Below are positions 44,926 to 54,208 of a DNA stretch of 64,000 nt, one piece after another. The translations under genes were made by a program, and so were the position numbers. This stretch comes from Rhabdaerophilum sp. SD176 (GTDB lineage: Bacteria; Pseudomonadota; Alphaproteobacteria; Rhizobiales; Beijerinckiaceae). The stretch covers positions 434,001 through 498,000 of the forward strand of contig NZ_JARJNS010000003.1 of assembly GCF_030143245.1 (NCBI RefSeq). The letters run 5' to 3'. Numbering within the stretch: the first letter of the stretch is position 1; every line of letters starts with the position of its first letter. The notes under the pieces were generated by a model. It was not told the DNA's origin and made no database searches. It was given only the letters and a program-made list of their open reading frames with translations.

Positions 44926-46206
44926 ATGGGCATTTTACGCATAATCGCATGCGCGACCTTCGCGGCAGCCGTGTCCACCCTGCCAGCAAAGGCCCAGCAA
45001 CTCACCGTTTGGCATGATCTCGGGGATAACGGGATCAAGTGGTTTGAGGCGCTCTCGGCGGAATTTGCCAAGCAGAAACCCGGCGTCACCGTGCGTTCGC
45101 AGAGTTTCCCCACGGACCAATGGTTTGGCCGCGTGATCAGTGCGTTGAATACCGACACGGCGCCGGACCTGATTTTCAACAACTACGAGCGCGTCATCCG
45201 CATACAGAACCAGACGAACAAGGTGATGGATCTGAAGGAATTGACCGGAAAGATTTCGGACAAGGCCTTCCTCTCGGCGGACGATATGAGGGTTGCGACC
45301 TTCAAGGGTCGTCAGATCATCATCCCGATCCAGCGGGTGCAGATGGCCTTCGGGCTGCGCAAGAGCTGGCTCGAGAAGAATGGCGGCAAGTTCCCGGACA
45401 CCTGGGAAGAGGTAAAGACGCTTGCCGCTGCCTTCCGCGACAACGACCCCGATGGCAACGGAAAGGCCGACACCTTCGGCCTGGCGCTGCAGGCTGCCAA
45501 GCCGCGCGACCTCATCCACATGCTCGACCTGTTCATGTTTGGCTCGGGTCTCCGCCATACGCTGATCGATCCCGAGGGCAAGATCACCATCGACCAGCCT
45601 GCCCATGCGCAGGTGCTTGAAGAGTTCCTGAAGACCTATTCGAGCTACAAATTCGTCTCGCCCGATACAATCAATCACTCCTTCGCCGAAATGTATCAGG
45701 TGATCGAGGGGGGGCGCGGCGGCATGTTCCGCGTCGGCGACTGGAACGTGCGCAAGTGGGACGGCGCACAGGTGCTCAACGGAGATTTCGTTTCCGGTCC
45801 GTGGCCGAAATTCGCGGCGGATCGTCCGAATGCTGTCGTGATCGGTGGCATGCGTGGCGTCGCCGTGCCGGAAAACTCGCCCAACAAAGCACTGGCTCAG
45901 GAATTTGCCGCCTTCATGCTCTCCAAGGCCGCACAGCAGGCTTCGCTTGAGAATATCGGCGCTGGCGTCCGCAAGGATCTCGATGTTTCGAAGCTCTCGC
46001 CCCGCTCGCAGTATTTCGCCAAGGCGGAACACCGGCTTGTGGCCTATGACTTTCCGGAATCGATCCACGCCTTCTATCCGGAGCTCGAAGCAGCTTTCCA
46101 CCGCAAGCTGCTGTCCGGCATCGCCAATCCGCCGGCGGACTGGAAGGCCTTTATCGCCGAGACAGCGAAGGAAATGCGCGACCTTGCTACCAAGCTGAAG
46201 GGCTGA
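44926..46206 (+). CDS. Sugar ABC transporter substrate-binding protein (family 1)
   Basis: A 426-residue periplasmic sugar receptor. A signal peptide (residues 1-24, ending PAKAQ) leads into LTVWHDLGDNGIKWFEAL and the typical family 1 pattern, including TWEEVKTLAAAFRDNDPDGN and a C-terminal ENIGAGVRKDLD region. GGGAGG precedes the ATG; a longer ORF from 44665 runs back through the regulator gene and was rejected. It is the first gene of an operon with two permeases, a toroid-like protein and a GH2 glycosidase. The ligand is probably an oligosaccharide or glycoside. Confidence 0.95.
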   Translation: MGILRIIACATFAAAVSTLPAKAQQLTVWHDLGDNGIKWFEALSAEFAKQKPGVTVRSQSFPTDQWFGRVISALNTDTAPDLIFNNYERVIRIQNQTNKVMDLKELTGKISDKAFLSADDMRVATFKGRQIIIPIQRVQMAFGLRKSWLEKNGGKFPDTWEEVKTLAAAFRDNDPDGNGKADTFGLALQAAKPRDLIHMLDLFMFGSGLRHTLIDPEGKITIDQPAHAQVLEEFLKTYSSYKFVSPDTINHSFAEMYQVIEGGRGGMFRVGDWNVRKWDGAQVLNGDFVSGPWPKFAADRPNAVVIGGMRGVAVPENSPNKALAQEFAAFMLSKAAQQASLENIGAGVRKDLDVSKLSPRSQYFAKAEHRLVAYDFPESIHAFYPELEAAFHRKLLSGIANPPADWKAFIAETAKEMRDLATKLKG

Positions 46207-46270
46207 GCAACATGCCATTGCGACCGCCGGCCCTGATCGGTAGGCGGTCGTTCAATCGGGATGCGGGTCA

Positions 46271-47161
46271 ATGACGGAACTTCTCGGAAATCTGTCCCGT
46301 GACAGGGTGTTCTATCTTCTTGTCGCCCCGTTCGCGGCGCTGACAATCCTGCTCGGCATCTGGCCAATCCTGCTCTCGATCCAGGTCTCGTTTACCGCGT
46401 CTGCCACGGCGCTGCGGCCCAACCCTACTTATGTTGGTTTTGCCAATTATCTGGCCGTTCTCTCTGACTCGATTTTTCTCGCCTCGCTGTGGCGCACGTT
46501 GCTCTACACCGTGCTGTCGGTGATCGCGAACCTGGCTTTTGCGCTTGGCTTTGCGATCCTGCTCGATTCAACGCTCCTGAAGCGTGGCAACCTCTTTTTC
46601 CGGCTCGCCATCTTCCTGCCTGTTATCACGCCGGATGTTGCGGGCTATGTGGTCTGGCGCTGGCTCTATGACCGGTCTTTCGGCGCGCTGAACGCTGCCC
46701 TCGAGCTGTTGGGCTTGCCGGCTTTCGGCGGGCTTTCGAGCGTGGATACGGCGTTGCTTTCGATCTTGATCGCCGAGCTCTGGCACCATGCGGGCTTCTA
46801 CATGATCATCTTCCTCGCCAATCTCTCCATCCGGGATCGCGCCTTGGAAGAGGCCGCCCAGATCGATGGCGCCACGACATGGCAGCGCTGGCGGTATGTG
46901 ATCCTGCCGCAATTGAGGCCGGCGCTCGTAATCAACACCGTATACGCGCTGATCCAGTTTCTGAAGACGTTCACCGTCGTGGTGGTGATGACAAAGGGCG
47001 GCCCGAACGACCAGACGAATTTTGTCAGCTATTACGCCTATCAGCTCTTTGATCAGGCCCGCTATGGCGAGGCGACCGCCATGGCCACGATCCTCTTCGC
47101 CATCGTGATCGGCTTGTCGCTGACAGCCTACAGAATCGGAGATCGGGAGCCAGGGCGATGA
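46271..47161 (+). CDS. Sugar ABC transporter permease (MalF/UgpA type)
   Basis: A 296-residue inner-membrane protein with six helices. The EAA loop that docks the ATPase is visible as EEAAQIDGATTWQRWRYVIL near residue 195, and FVSYYAYQLFD is typical of the MalF group. The gene follows the receptor by 64 bases, and its stop overlaps the next permease start by 4 bases. No ATPase gene is present in the operon, so a shared MsmK/UgpC-like ATPase is needed. Confidence 0.95.
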   Translation: MTELLGNLSRDRVFYLLVAPFAALTILLGIWPILLSIQVSFTASATALRPNPTYVGFANYLAVLSDSIFLASLWRTLLYTVLSVIANLAFALGFAILLDSTLLKRGNLFFRLAIFLPVITPDVAGYVVWRWLYDRSFGALNAALELLGLPAFGGLSSVDTALLSILIAELWHHAGFYMIIFLANLSIRDRALEEAAQIDGATTWQRWRYVILPQLRPALVINTVYALIQFLKTFTVVVVMTKGGPNDQTNFVSYYAYQLFDQARYGEATAMATILFAIVIGLSLTAYRIGDREPGR

Positions 47162-48003
47162 CAGACGGCATGCGCGCCAACCGATTGTTGCAGGCAGCCG
47201 CCTACACCGTCGCGATCGGCACAAGCCTGCTTTTCCTCTACCCCTACTGGTGGATGCTCGTGTCTGCTTTCCGGCCGACGCGTGCGATCATGTCTGCGCC
47301 GCTGCGGCCCTGGCCCGAGACCTTCAGCTTCCAGATCTTTTCGGAGATCGGCAGGATTGGAGGTGTGAATCTCTCAACCTATGTCTTCAACTCGCTTACC
47401 ATCACCACATTATCGACTTTGCTGAGCGTCATCGTGACGGCACTCGGCGCCTACGCGCTGACGCGGCGGCCAAAAGCGCCGGGCTTCGGCCTGATACGCT
47501 ACGGCTTTCTCATCACGATCATGTATCCCTACATGCTGCTGGTGATCCCGGTTTACCTGGTGATGTTCAAGCTGGGGCTGCTCGGCTCGTATGCCGGCAT
47601 CATCCTGTTTCTCGCGCTCGGACCGCTGCAATTCTTCCTTTTCGAGCAGTTCTTCCGCAAAATCCCGAATGAGGTCATCGAGGCGGCGGTGATCGATGGC
47701 GCGAGCGAGTGGCAAATCCTGACCAAGGTCGTGCTGCCTATGGCCATGCCGATCACCGCAACCGTTTCGCTCATCACATTCCTGCTCAACTGGTCGCAGT
47801 GGTTCCCGATCATGGTCATCTCGCGTTCGCCCGATACCTACACGCTGCCGGTGGCGCTGCTGTCCATGAATAGCGAACTCGGCTCCAACTTTCAGGGCAT
47901 CATGGCACTGGCCGTGCTGACCACATTGCCGGTGGCTGCGCTGTTCCTCCTGGCGCAGAAGCGCGTGATGGAAGGCATGGCGGCCGGAGCCGTGAAGGGG
48001 TAG
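47158..48003 (+). CDS. Sugar ABC transporter permease (MalG/UgpE type)
   Basis: A 281-residue inner-membrane partner of the upstream permease. Six helices are visible, with the MalG-type N terminus FLYPYWWMLVSAFRPTRAIM and the EAA loop EAAVIDGASEWQILTKVVLP near residue 180. ATGA overlap with the previous gene shows coupling. Its stop is 4 bases before the toroid-like gene. Confidence 0.95.
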   Translation: MTDGMRANRLLQAAAYTVAIGTSLLFLYPYWWMLVSAFRPTRAIMSAPLRPWPETFSFQIFSEIGRIGGVNLSTYVFNSLTITTLSTLLSVIVTALGAYALTRRPKAPGFGLIRYGFLITIMYPYMLLVIPVYLVMFKLGLLGSYAGIILFLALGPLQFFLFEQFFRKIPNEVIEAAVIDGASEWQILTKVVLPMAMPITATVSLITFLLNWSQWFPIMVISRSPDTYTLPVALLSMNSELGSNFQGIMALAVLTTLPVAALFLLAQKRVMEGMAAGAVKG

Positions 48004-48007
48004 ACCG

Positions 48008-49174
48008 ATGCTCAGGTCATTTGACAACCATGAGAAACTCGCTATCGGCATCGAAACCGCGCGAGAGGCCACGATCGGCTGGCTGAAGTCGATGCAAGCC
48101 TCGGGCATGCCGAAAGGCTGCATGCGCATCAGCGCGATGCATGAGGCATCCCGCTGGCCCGGCGTGCTCCTGCCGGGAACCTATAACGGCATCATGTGCC
48201 TCGACCTGCTTGGCGGCCTTGCCGATTGGTCCGCGGACGAACGGACGAAGCTCGTCCAATGGCTGGAGCTGAGCCGTCATCCCGATGGGCGCTTCCGTAT
48301 GGTTGGCATGCGAGAAGCCGATGTCTTTAAAAAGTCGGATATCAACGAAACCTGGCGCTACATCGATTTCCACGTCACGAATTACGCACTCGGGGCGATC
48401 GAGGCACTTGCGCCGGAGCGTCGGCCGATCCTCGATTTTGTGAAGGACTATCTCGACGAGAAAACGCTCGGCCATTGGCTGAGCCTGCGTGATCTGCGCG
48501 ACCCCTGGCAGGAAGGGAACAACATCGTCAATCTCGCGAGCTTCCTGCTCCTGCTGCGCCAGCATGGTGACGGGCAGGCGGACGGCGAGAACTATCGACC
48601 GGCTGTGGATCGGGCACTCGATCAACTCTTCGACTGGCATGACCGCCTGCGCGAACCGACGACCGGGTTCTGGGGCGTCGGCCAGCTTTCGGACGATATC
48701 CAGCTGCTGCATGCCTTTGCCGGCTCCATGCACAATTTCCATCTCTGGTATCACGAGGGGCGTGTGCTCGAAGGGCAGGATCGTGCGGTGGACTATTGCC
48801 TCTCACTGCCGCCGCGGATCGATAGCGCCTGCATCGACGTGGATGCGGTCGACCTGCTCGTCCATGGCTGGCGACTGCTCGCCTATCGCCGCCATGATAT
48901 CGAGGCCTGGCTTGCCGCCCTGCTGCCGGAACTTCTGGCCTTCCAGAACGCAGATGGAGGCTTTTGCGATGTCCGCGAGGGCACGCGCCGGCAAGATGGG
49001 TGGGTGAAGGGCTACGAAGAACCGCAAGGCGCTTCCAACACCTTCGCCACCTGGTTCCGTTGGATTGCGATTGCCATGATCGCCGATGTGCTTTGGCCCG
49101 GGCGTTGGACCTGGAACTTCCGGCGAATGATCGGTATCGGTTATCGTGTCTCCCGGTGGAGCCCGAAGGCATGA
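48008..49174 (+). CDS. Alpha/alpha-toroid-like protein of unknown function
   Basis: A 388-residue protein that I do not recognise by name. Trp/Gly/Asp-rich repeats such as LSRHPDGRFRMVG, WQEGNNIVNLASFLLLL, TTGFWGVG and NADGGFCDVREG recall alpha/alpha-toroid enzymes (terpene cyclase/prenyltransferase-like or glycan-active barrels). There is no signal peptide, so it acts in the cytoplasm. It lies between sugar permeases and a GH2 enzyme, and ATGA overlap couples it to the latter. A role in handling the imported glycoside is likely; a catalytic role is not shown. Confidence 0.8.
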   Translation: MLRSFDNHEKLAIGIETAREATIGWLKSMQASGMPKGCMRISAMHEASRWPGVLLPGTYNGIMCLDLLGGLADWSADERTKLVQWLELSRHPDGRFRMVGMREADVFKKSDINETWRYIDFHVTNYALGAIEALAPERRPILDFVKDYLDEKTLGHWLSLRDLRDPWQEGNNIVNLASFLLLLRQHGDGQADGENYRPAVDRALDQLFDWHDRLREPTTGFWGVGQLSDDIQLLHAFAGSMHNFHLWYHEGRVLEGQDRAVDYCLSLPPRIDSACIDVDAVDLLVHGWRLLAYRRHDIEAWLAALLPELLAFQNADGGFCDVREGTRRQDGWVKGYEEPQGASNTFATWFRWIAIAMIADVLWPGRWTWNFRRMIGIGYRVSRWSPKA

Positions 49175-50943
49175 CCGCGCATGAGGCCGATGATCCCTTC
49201 GCGCATCTGCACGACGAGGACTACGCTCGCCCCTTCTCGCGCCGCCTGGCAACAGCCGAAACGCTGGTCGCCCTCTCGGGCCGCAAGGCGCACTCGCTTG
49301 ATGGCGAATGGCACATGACGCTCGACCTTTTCGATGAGGGATTGCGGCAACGCTGGTACGAGCTTGACGAGACTCCGCCATCGCAATGGGCGACGCCACG
49401 CGACTATGAGATCGAAGCCGGCGAATGCGTCCATGTGCCCTCGTGCTGGAATGTGCTGAAGCCGGAATGGTTCCATTTCGAGGGCGCAGCCTGGTACACG
49501 CGGTGGCTGAATTGGGAACCGGGCGAGGCGGCCGAGCGCGTTTTCCTGAGCTTTGGGGCGGCGAATTATGCAGCCCTCGTCTTTCTGAACGGTGCCTATT
49601 TGGGGGGGCATCAAGGCGGATCCACGCCGTTCTGCGTCGAGGCGAGCGCCCATCTCAAGCCCGGTCGCAATCGACTGCAGGTCTATGTCGAGAACCGCCG
49701 ACGGCATGACCGTGTGCCGATGCACCATATCGACTGGTTCAATTATGGCGGGCTTTATCGCGAAGTTGCTTTGTTGCGCCTGCCGCAGGTGTTTATCCGC
49801 AACGCGAGCGCGTCGCTTACTCCCGACGGTGCTGCCGTGCATTTCCGTTTGTCCGCATCGGAGCCTGTTTCCGGTATGGCTGAATTGGAAATCGCAGAAC
49901 TCGACCTGCGTGCCAGCATGCGGGTGGAAAGCGGCAAGGGAGAGGTCACCGTCCCTGTCTCAGTCACGCGCTGGTCGCCGGCCGAGCCGAAACTCTACGA
50001 GGTGCGCGTTGCCTTCGCAGGCGACATCGTCATCGAGCGGATCGGCTTTCGAACAATCGAGACACGCGGCACCGAAATCCTGCTGAACGGCGAGCCGATC
50101 TGGCTCAAGGGCATCTGTGTGCACGAGGACGATCTGGAACACGGCAAGGTCTCCACCGAGGCAGATATCCGCCGACGCTTCCGACACGCCAAGGAACTGG
50201 GCTGCAATTTTCTGCGCCTGGCGCATTACCCGCACCATGAGCTGGCAGCGCGCATTGCCGATGAAGAAGGATTGCTGCTCTGGGCGGAGATCCCGGTCTA
50301 TTGGGCGATCGATTTTTCCAATCCGGCAACGCTCGCCGACGCGCGCAACCAGCTTTGCGAACTTATCCTCCGGGATATGAATCGGGCCAGCGTCATCATC
50401 TGGGGAGTCGGCAATGAGAACGCCGATACCGATGCCCGCCTTGCCTTCATGGGGGATCTCGCAGCAACGGCGAAACGGCTTGATCCATCCCGGTTGACGT
50501 CAGCGGCTTGCCTTATCAATCGCGAGCACTTCACCATCGAGGACCGGCTTGCGGATCACCTCGATATCATCGGCCTGAACGAATATTTCGGCTGGTATGA
50601 GGCTGACTTCTCCGGGCTGGACCGGCTTCTGGCCAATTCCAACCCCGGCAAGCCTGTCATTGTCAGCGAGACGGGCGCGGATGCCGTGACGGGTAATCGC
50701 GGAGCGGGTCGGGTGCTCTTCACAGAGGATTGGCAGGCGGAATTTTATCGTGAGCAGTTTCGACGCATCTTGGCGACGCCCTATATCGCCGGGCTTGCGG
50801 CCTGGTTGCTCTATGATTTCCGCACCGAACGCAGACAGACCGGGTTCCAGCGCGGCTATAACCGCAAAGGGCTCATTGGTTCGGACAAGACAACGAAGAA
50901 ACTGGCCTTCGAGGTCCTGACTGACTGTTACCGCGACAAGTAG
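49171..50943 (+). CDS. Glycoside hydrolase family 2 (beta-glucuronidase/beta-galactosidase-like)
   Basis: A 590-residue cytoplasmic glycosidase. The order is a jelly-roll sugar-binding domain (about 40-230), an immunoglobulin-like domain (about 235-330) and a TIM barrel. The acid/base Glu lies in IIWGVGNEN near residue 410 and the nucleophile Glu in VIVSETGAD near 500, so the site is complete. Size and barrel motifs are nearest to UidA-type beta-glucuronidase, though galactosidase activity cannot be excluded. The start at 49171 overlaps the preceding stop by 4 bases; a longer ORF from 48964 lies inside the previous gene. Confidence 0.92.
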   Translation: MTAHEADDPFAHLHDEDYARPFSRRLATAETLVALSGRKAHSLDGEWHMTLDLFDEGLRQRWYELDETPPSQWATPRDYEIEAGECVHVPSCWNVLKPEWFHFEGAAWYTRWLNWEPGEAAERVFLSFGAANYAALVFLNGAYLGGHQGGSTPFCVEASAHLKPGRNRLQVYVENRRRHDRVPMHHIDWFNYGGLYREVALLRLPQVFIRNASASLTPDGAAVHFRLSASEPVSGMAELEIAELDLRASMRVESGKGEVTVPVSVTRWSPAEPKLYEVRVAFAGDIVIERIGFRTIETRGTEILLNGEPIWLKGICVHEDDLEHGKVSTEADIRRRFRHAKELGCNFLRLAHYPHHELAARIADEEGLLLWAEIPVYWAIDFSNPATLADARNQLCELILRDMNRASVIIWGVGNENADTDARLAFMGDLAATAKRLDPSRLTSAACLINREHFTIEDRLADHLDIIGLNEYFGWYEADFSGLDRLLANSNPGKPVIVSETGADAVTGNRGAGRVLFTEDWQAEFYREQFRRILATPYIAGLAAWLLYDFRTERRQTGFQRGYNRKGLIGSDKTTKKLAFEVLTDCYRDK

Positions 50944-51078
50944 GGACAAGGCAGCGACAGAGCAGGTTTTCGGAGAACCGAATTATCGGGATCTAAAAGG
51001 AGAACTCGACCGTCCATGCGCTCGATCCCACAAAGCCCTTGTAGGAGACGGGCTGCGCCGCATTCTGCAGGGGCTAAG

Positions 51079-52272
51079 CTACCTCGCGATCACGCCAGCC
51101 GTCGCAAAAGCCTCGATCTCCTGCGCCGAATAGCCGGAGGCCGCAAGGATCGCACGCGTATGTTCGCCAAGGCGCGGCGGCTGCGTCTCGAGGCCGGGAC
51201 GCACTCGATCATCGCCGAATTCCAGCGGGAGCGCCGGCAATCCCACCTCAACGCCACCGCCAAGTGCACCCAAAGCGACATTGAGAAGACCGCCCGCCGC
51301 GAGATGCGGATCAGCCGCGAGTTCATCCGGCCGCCCGACGCGCGCGAAGGGGATGTTCGCGGCTTCGCAGCGCTCGAGAATATCGCCCATGTCGAACGGG
51401 TCGAGGCGTTGCTGCAGCTCCGGCAGCAGCCATTCGCGCGCATCGCAGCGCCTGGCATTGCCCTGCATATGCGGCGCATCACGCCAGTCCTTGAAGCCGA
51501 AGGCGTCACAGAAGCGGTGCCATTGCGGATCATTGGTGATGCCGATGAAGACCTGACCGCCGCGCGCATTGAACACGTCATAAACGCCCCACGCGCTCTT
51601 GCGCGCGGGCATCGGCGGCATCGGCTGGCCGGTCACGGCCGACCCCGCCATCATCGAGGCCAAGAGGAACACCGCACTCTCGAAAAGCGACGAACTCACG
51701 CGTTGCCCGCGCCCGGTGACATCGCGCTCACGCAAGGCGGCAAGCGCAGCAACCACGCCAAACACGCCGCCGAGAATATCGACAATTGGCGCGCCCGCAC
51801 GCAGGGGCCGGCCCGGCGGGCCTGTCATATAGGCGAGGCCCGATTGCATCTGCACGACCTCATCGAGCGCGCCGCGATGCTCGTAAGGGCCGGCGAGAAA
51901 TCCCTTCATCGTGAGGAAGATCAGGCGCGGATTGACAGCTGAGAGCGTCTCCCAGCCGCAATCAAGGCGTTCGATCGTGCCCGGCCCAAAATTCTCAAGC
52001 ACGACATCTGCATCCTTGACGAGCCGATGCACAATCGCACGCCCCGCCTCGCTCTTGAGATCAACAGCGACCGAGCGCTTGTTGCGATTGAAGGTCGCGA
52101 AGAAGCCGGAGGCAAAACCGGGCAACCGTCGCGTGGGATCGCCCTCCACCGACTCGATCTTGATGACGTCAGCGCCAAGATCGGCCATCACATGCCCGGC
52201 ACAGGGGCCCATGATCGTGTGCCCGAAATCGAGCACGCGCAGACCAGCCAGGGGTTTCGCTGCCTTGCTCAT
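51079..52272 (-). CDS. CaiB/BaiF-family CoA-transferase
   Basis: A 397-residue class III CoA-transferase moving CoA between carboxylic acids. The N terminus LAGLRVLDFGHTIMGPCAGH, DADVVLENFGPGTIERLD with the catalytic Asp region near residue 95, the SGLAYMTGPPG segment, and RVGRPDELAADPHL near the end are family features. It overlaps the HMG-CoA lyase remnant by 4 bases, so the pair once formed one catabolic operon that activates and cleaves a hydroxy-acid. The partner is now broken. Confidence 0.93.
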   Translation of the reverse strand: MSKAAKPLAGLRVLDFGHTIMGPCAGHVMADLGADVIKIESVEGDPTRRLPGFASGFFATFNRNKRSVAVDLKSEAGRAIVHRLVKDADVVLENFGPGTIERLDCGWETLSAVNPRLIFLTMKGFLAGPYEHRGALDEVVQMQSGLAYMTGPPGRPLRAGAPIVDILGGVFGVVAALAALRERDVTGRGQRVSSSLFESAVFLLASMMAGSAVTGQPMPPMPARKSAWGVYDVFNARGGQVFIGITNDPQWHRFCDAFGFKDWRDAPHMQGNARRCDAREWLLPELQQRLDPFDMGDILERCEAANIPFARVGRPDELAADPHLAAGGLLNVALGALGGGVEVGLPALPLEFGDDRVRPGLETQPPRLGEHTRAILAASGYSAQEIEAFATAGVIAR

Positions 52273-52895
52273 GCCGCGCGCTTCCGGAAGGTGTCGATCG
52301 TGCCGGAGCGCAGGGCCGCGCTCGGCAATTGCCGCCCGACGATACGCTCGGCGAGACGACCTGCCTCCATGAGTGCATCGAGATCAATGCCCGTTGCGAT
52401 ACCCATTTCCTCGCACATCAGCACGAGCTCTTCAGTGGCGATGTTTCCCGGCGCGCCCGGATGGCCGGCGAAGGGACAACCGCCGAGGCCAGCAACGGCT
52501 GCATCGAAATAGCGAACCCCGAGCCGCAAACCCTCATAAGCCGAGGCGATGCCAAGCCCGCGCGTGTCGTGGAGGTGGAGCGAAATCGGCAGTTCGGGCC
52601 ATGTCTCGCGCAACGCGCCGATCACGCGGCTGATGCGCTGCGGCGTCGCCCAGCCCATGGAATCAGCAATGGAGACTTTCTCGAATGCGAGCCCCGCTTC
52701 GTTCGCGATCGTAAACCCATCAGCGACCGCTTCGACCACGGCGGAGGGCGGCACATCACCCTGATAATTGCAACCAAAGGCGGCCATCACGGTGAGGCGC
52801 GTCACCGGAACGCCAGCGGCTTTGTGGGCCGCAATATGCTCGCGCATAGCCGCGATCTGGCCGGGCCGGTCCCGATTGAGGTTCTTGCGAGTGAA
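52269..52895 (-). pseudogene. Hydroxymethylglutaryl-CoA lyase, N-terminal third lost at an IS element
   Basis: The remaining 208 residues are the C-terminal two-thirds of an HMG-CoA-lyase-type TIM barrel: SIADSMGWATPQRISRVIG, the metal ligands in LHLHDTRGLGIA, and the signature GLGGCPFAGHPGAPGNIATE with the catalytic Cys. The frame is cut exactly where the IS3-family element begins; about 90-100 N-terminal residues with the first catalytic residues are missing and do not appear on the far side of the element. The enzyme should be inactive. It was coupled to the CoA-transferase gene. Confidence 0.9.
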
Positions 52896-52961
52896 TGATC
52901 CACCCCCAATGAATTGGTCCACCTTGAAGTATGTCTTGTGGCCACGAGGAGGATCCTGTTC

Positions 52962-53240
52962 ATGCCGAGAAAGCGTCACAAGCCCGAAGAGATCGTCGCG
53001 AAGCTGCGACAGGTCGATGTCCTGGTTTCGCAGGGCAAATCCGTCGCCGATGCCGTTCGCGATATTGGCGTGACGGAGGTCACGTATTGCCGCTGGCGGC
53101 AGGAGTTCGGCGGGCTGAAGAGTGATCAGGTCAAGCGGATGAAGGATCTCGAGGCGGAAAATGCCCGGTTGCGACGCGCCGTCTCCGATCTCACGCTCGA
53201 CAAGATGATCCTGAAGGAAGCAGCCTCGGGAAACTTCTGA
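52962..53240 (+). CDS. IS3-family transposase OrfA
   Basis: A 92-residue DNA-binding protein. The HTH is seen in SVADAVRDIGVTEVTYCRW (about residues 27-45), followed by a leucine-zipper-like stretch (MKDLEAENARLRRAVSDL, about 60-77). GAGGAGG precedes the ATG. In intact elements a -1 frameshift near the end (GGAAACTTC) joins it to OrfB. Confidence 0.9.
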   Translation: MPRKRHKPEEIVAKLRQVDVLVSQGKSVADAVRDIGVTEVTYCRWRQEFGGLKSDQVKRMKDLEAENARLRRAVSDLTLDKMILKEAASGNF

Positions 53241-54177
53241 GCCCTGCGCGGCGTCGCGCCTGCATTGATCATGTTCGATCCGAACTGAAGCTGCAAAAAG
53301 ACGCTCTCTTGGCGGCGGGTCTGCCGGGTGCTCGGGCAGCATCGCTCGACACAGCGCCGGCGCCCCAAGGGGCCTGATGACGAAAAGGCGCTGATCGACG
53401 ACATGACTGTGTTGGTCCGGCGATATGGTCGCTACGGCTATCGGAAGATCGCCGAACTTCTGCGTTCGACAGCCGGCTGGGTCATCAACGACAAGCGGGT
53501 TGAACGCCTTTGGCGGCGCGAAGGGTTCAAGGTTCCAGCGAAGCAGCCGAAGAAAGGCCGGCTTTGGTTGGCCGATGGTTCCTGCATCCGACTGCGTGCG
53601 GAATACCCAAACCATGTCTGGAGCTACGACTTCGTCGAGGATCGCACCCATGAGGGGAAGAAATACCGGATGCTCAACATCATCGACGAGTTCACCCACG
53701 AATGCCTGGCGATCCGCGTTGACCGGCGATTGAAATCGATCGACGTGATCGATGTCCTGTCCGATCTCTTCATCCTGCGGGGCGTCCCTGGCCACATTCG
53801 TTCAGACAATGGGCCCGAGTTCGTCGCCAAAGCCGTTCAGAAGTGGATCACGGCAGTCGGGGCCAAGACGGCCTACATTACGCCAGGATCGCCATGGGAA
53901 AACCACGCTTCGCGCAATTCCTTTGGAATTTATCGAGAGCTTCAATGCTCGGCTCAGGGATGAATTGCTCGATGGTGAGATCTTCTACTCGCTCGCCGAG
54001 GCCAAGATCGTCATTGAGAACTGGCGGCGCCACTACAACACCGTGCGCCCACACGGTTCGTTGGGCTACAAGCCCCCTGCGCCGGAGGTCTTCGTGCCAG
54101 CCATGGCTGCGCGGGCGGCTGCGCAAACCCATCCAGCTTCGCCGCCCGCGCTGGCGTTGAGGCCGTCAATGCACTAA
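53240..54177 (+). pseudogene. IS3-family transposase OrfB, two frameshifts
   Basis: The DDE integrase half reads through three frames. It begins as SPARRRACIDHVRSELK, shifts near 53290-53325 to RVLGQHRSTQRRRP and the rve domain (HVWSYDFVEDRTHEGKKY with the first Asp, RSDNGPEF with the second), then shifts near 53905-53930 to FIESFNARLRDELL with the catalytic Glu. The second break has about 22 extra bases where PWENGFIE would be expected. The copy cannot make a full transposase. Confidence 0.85.
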
Positions 54178-54208
54178 CATTCCAACTGGACCACTCAGTG
54201 GGGGCCGA

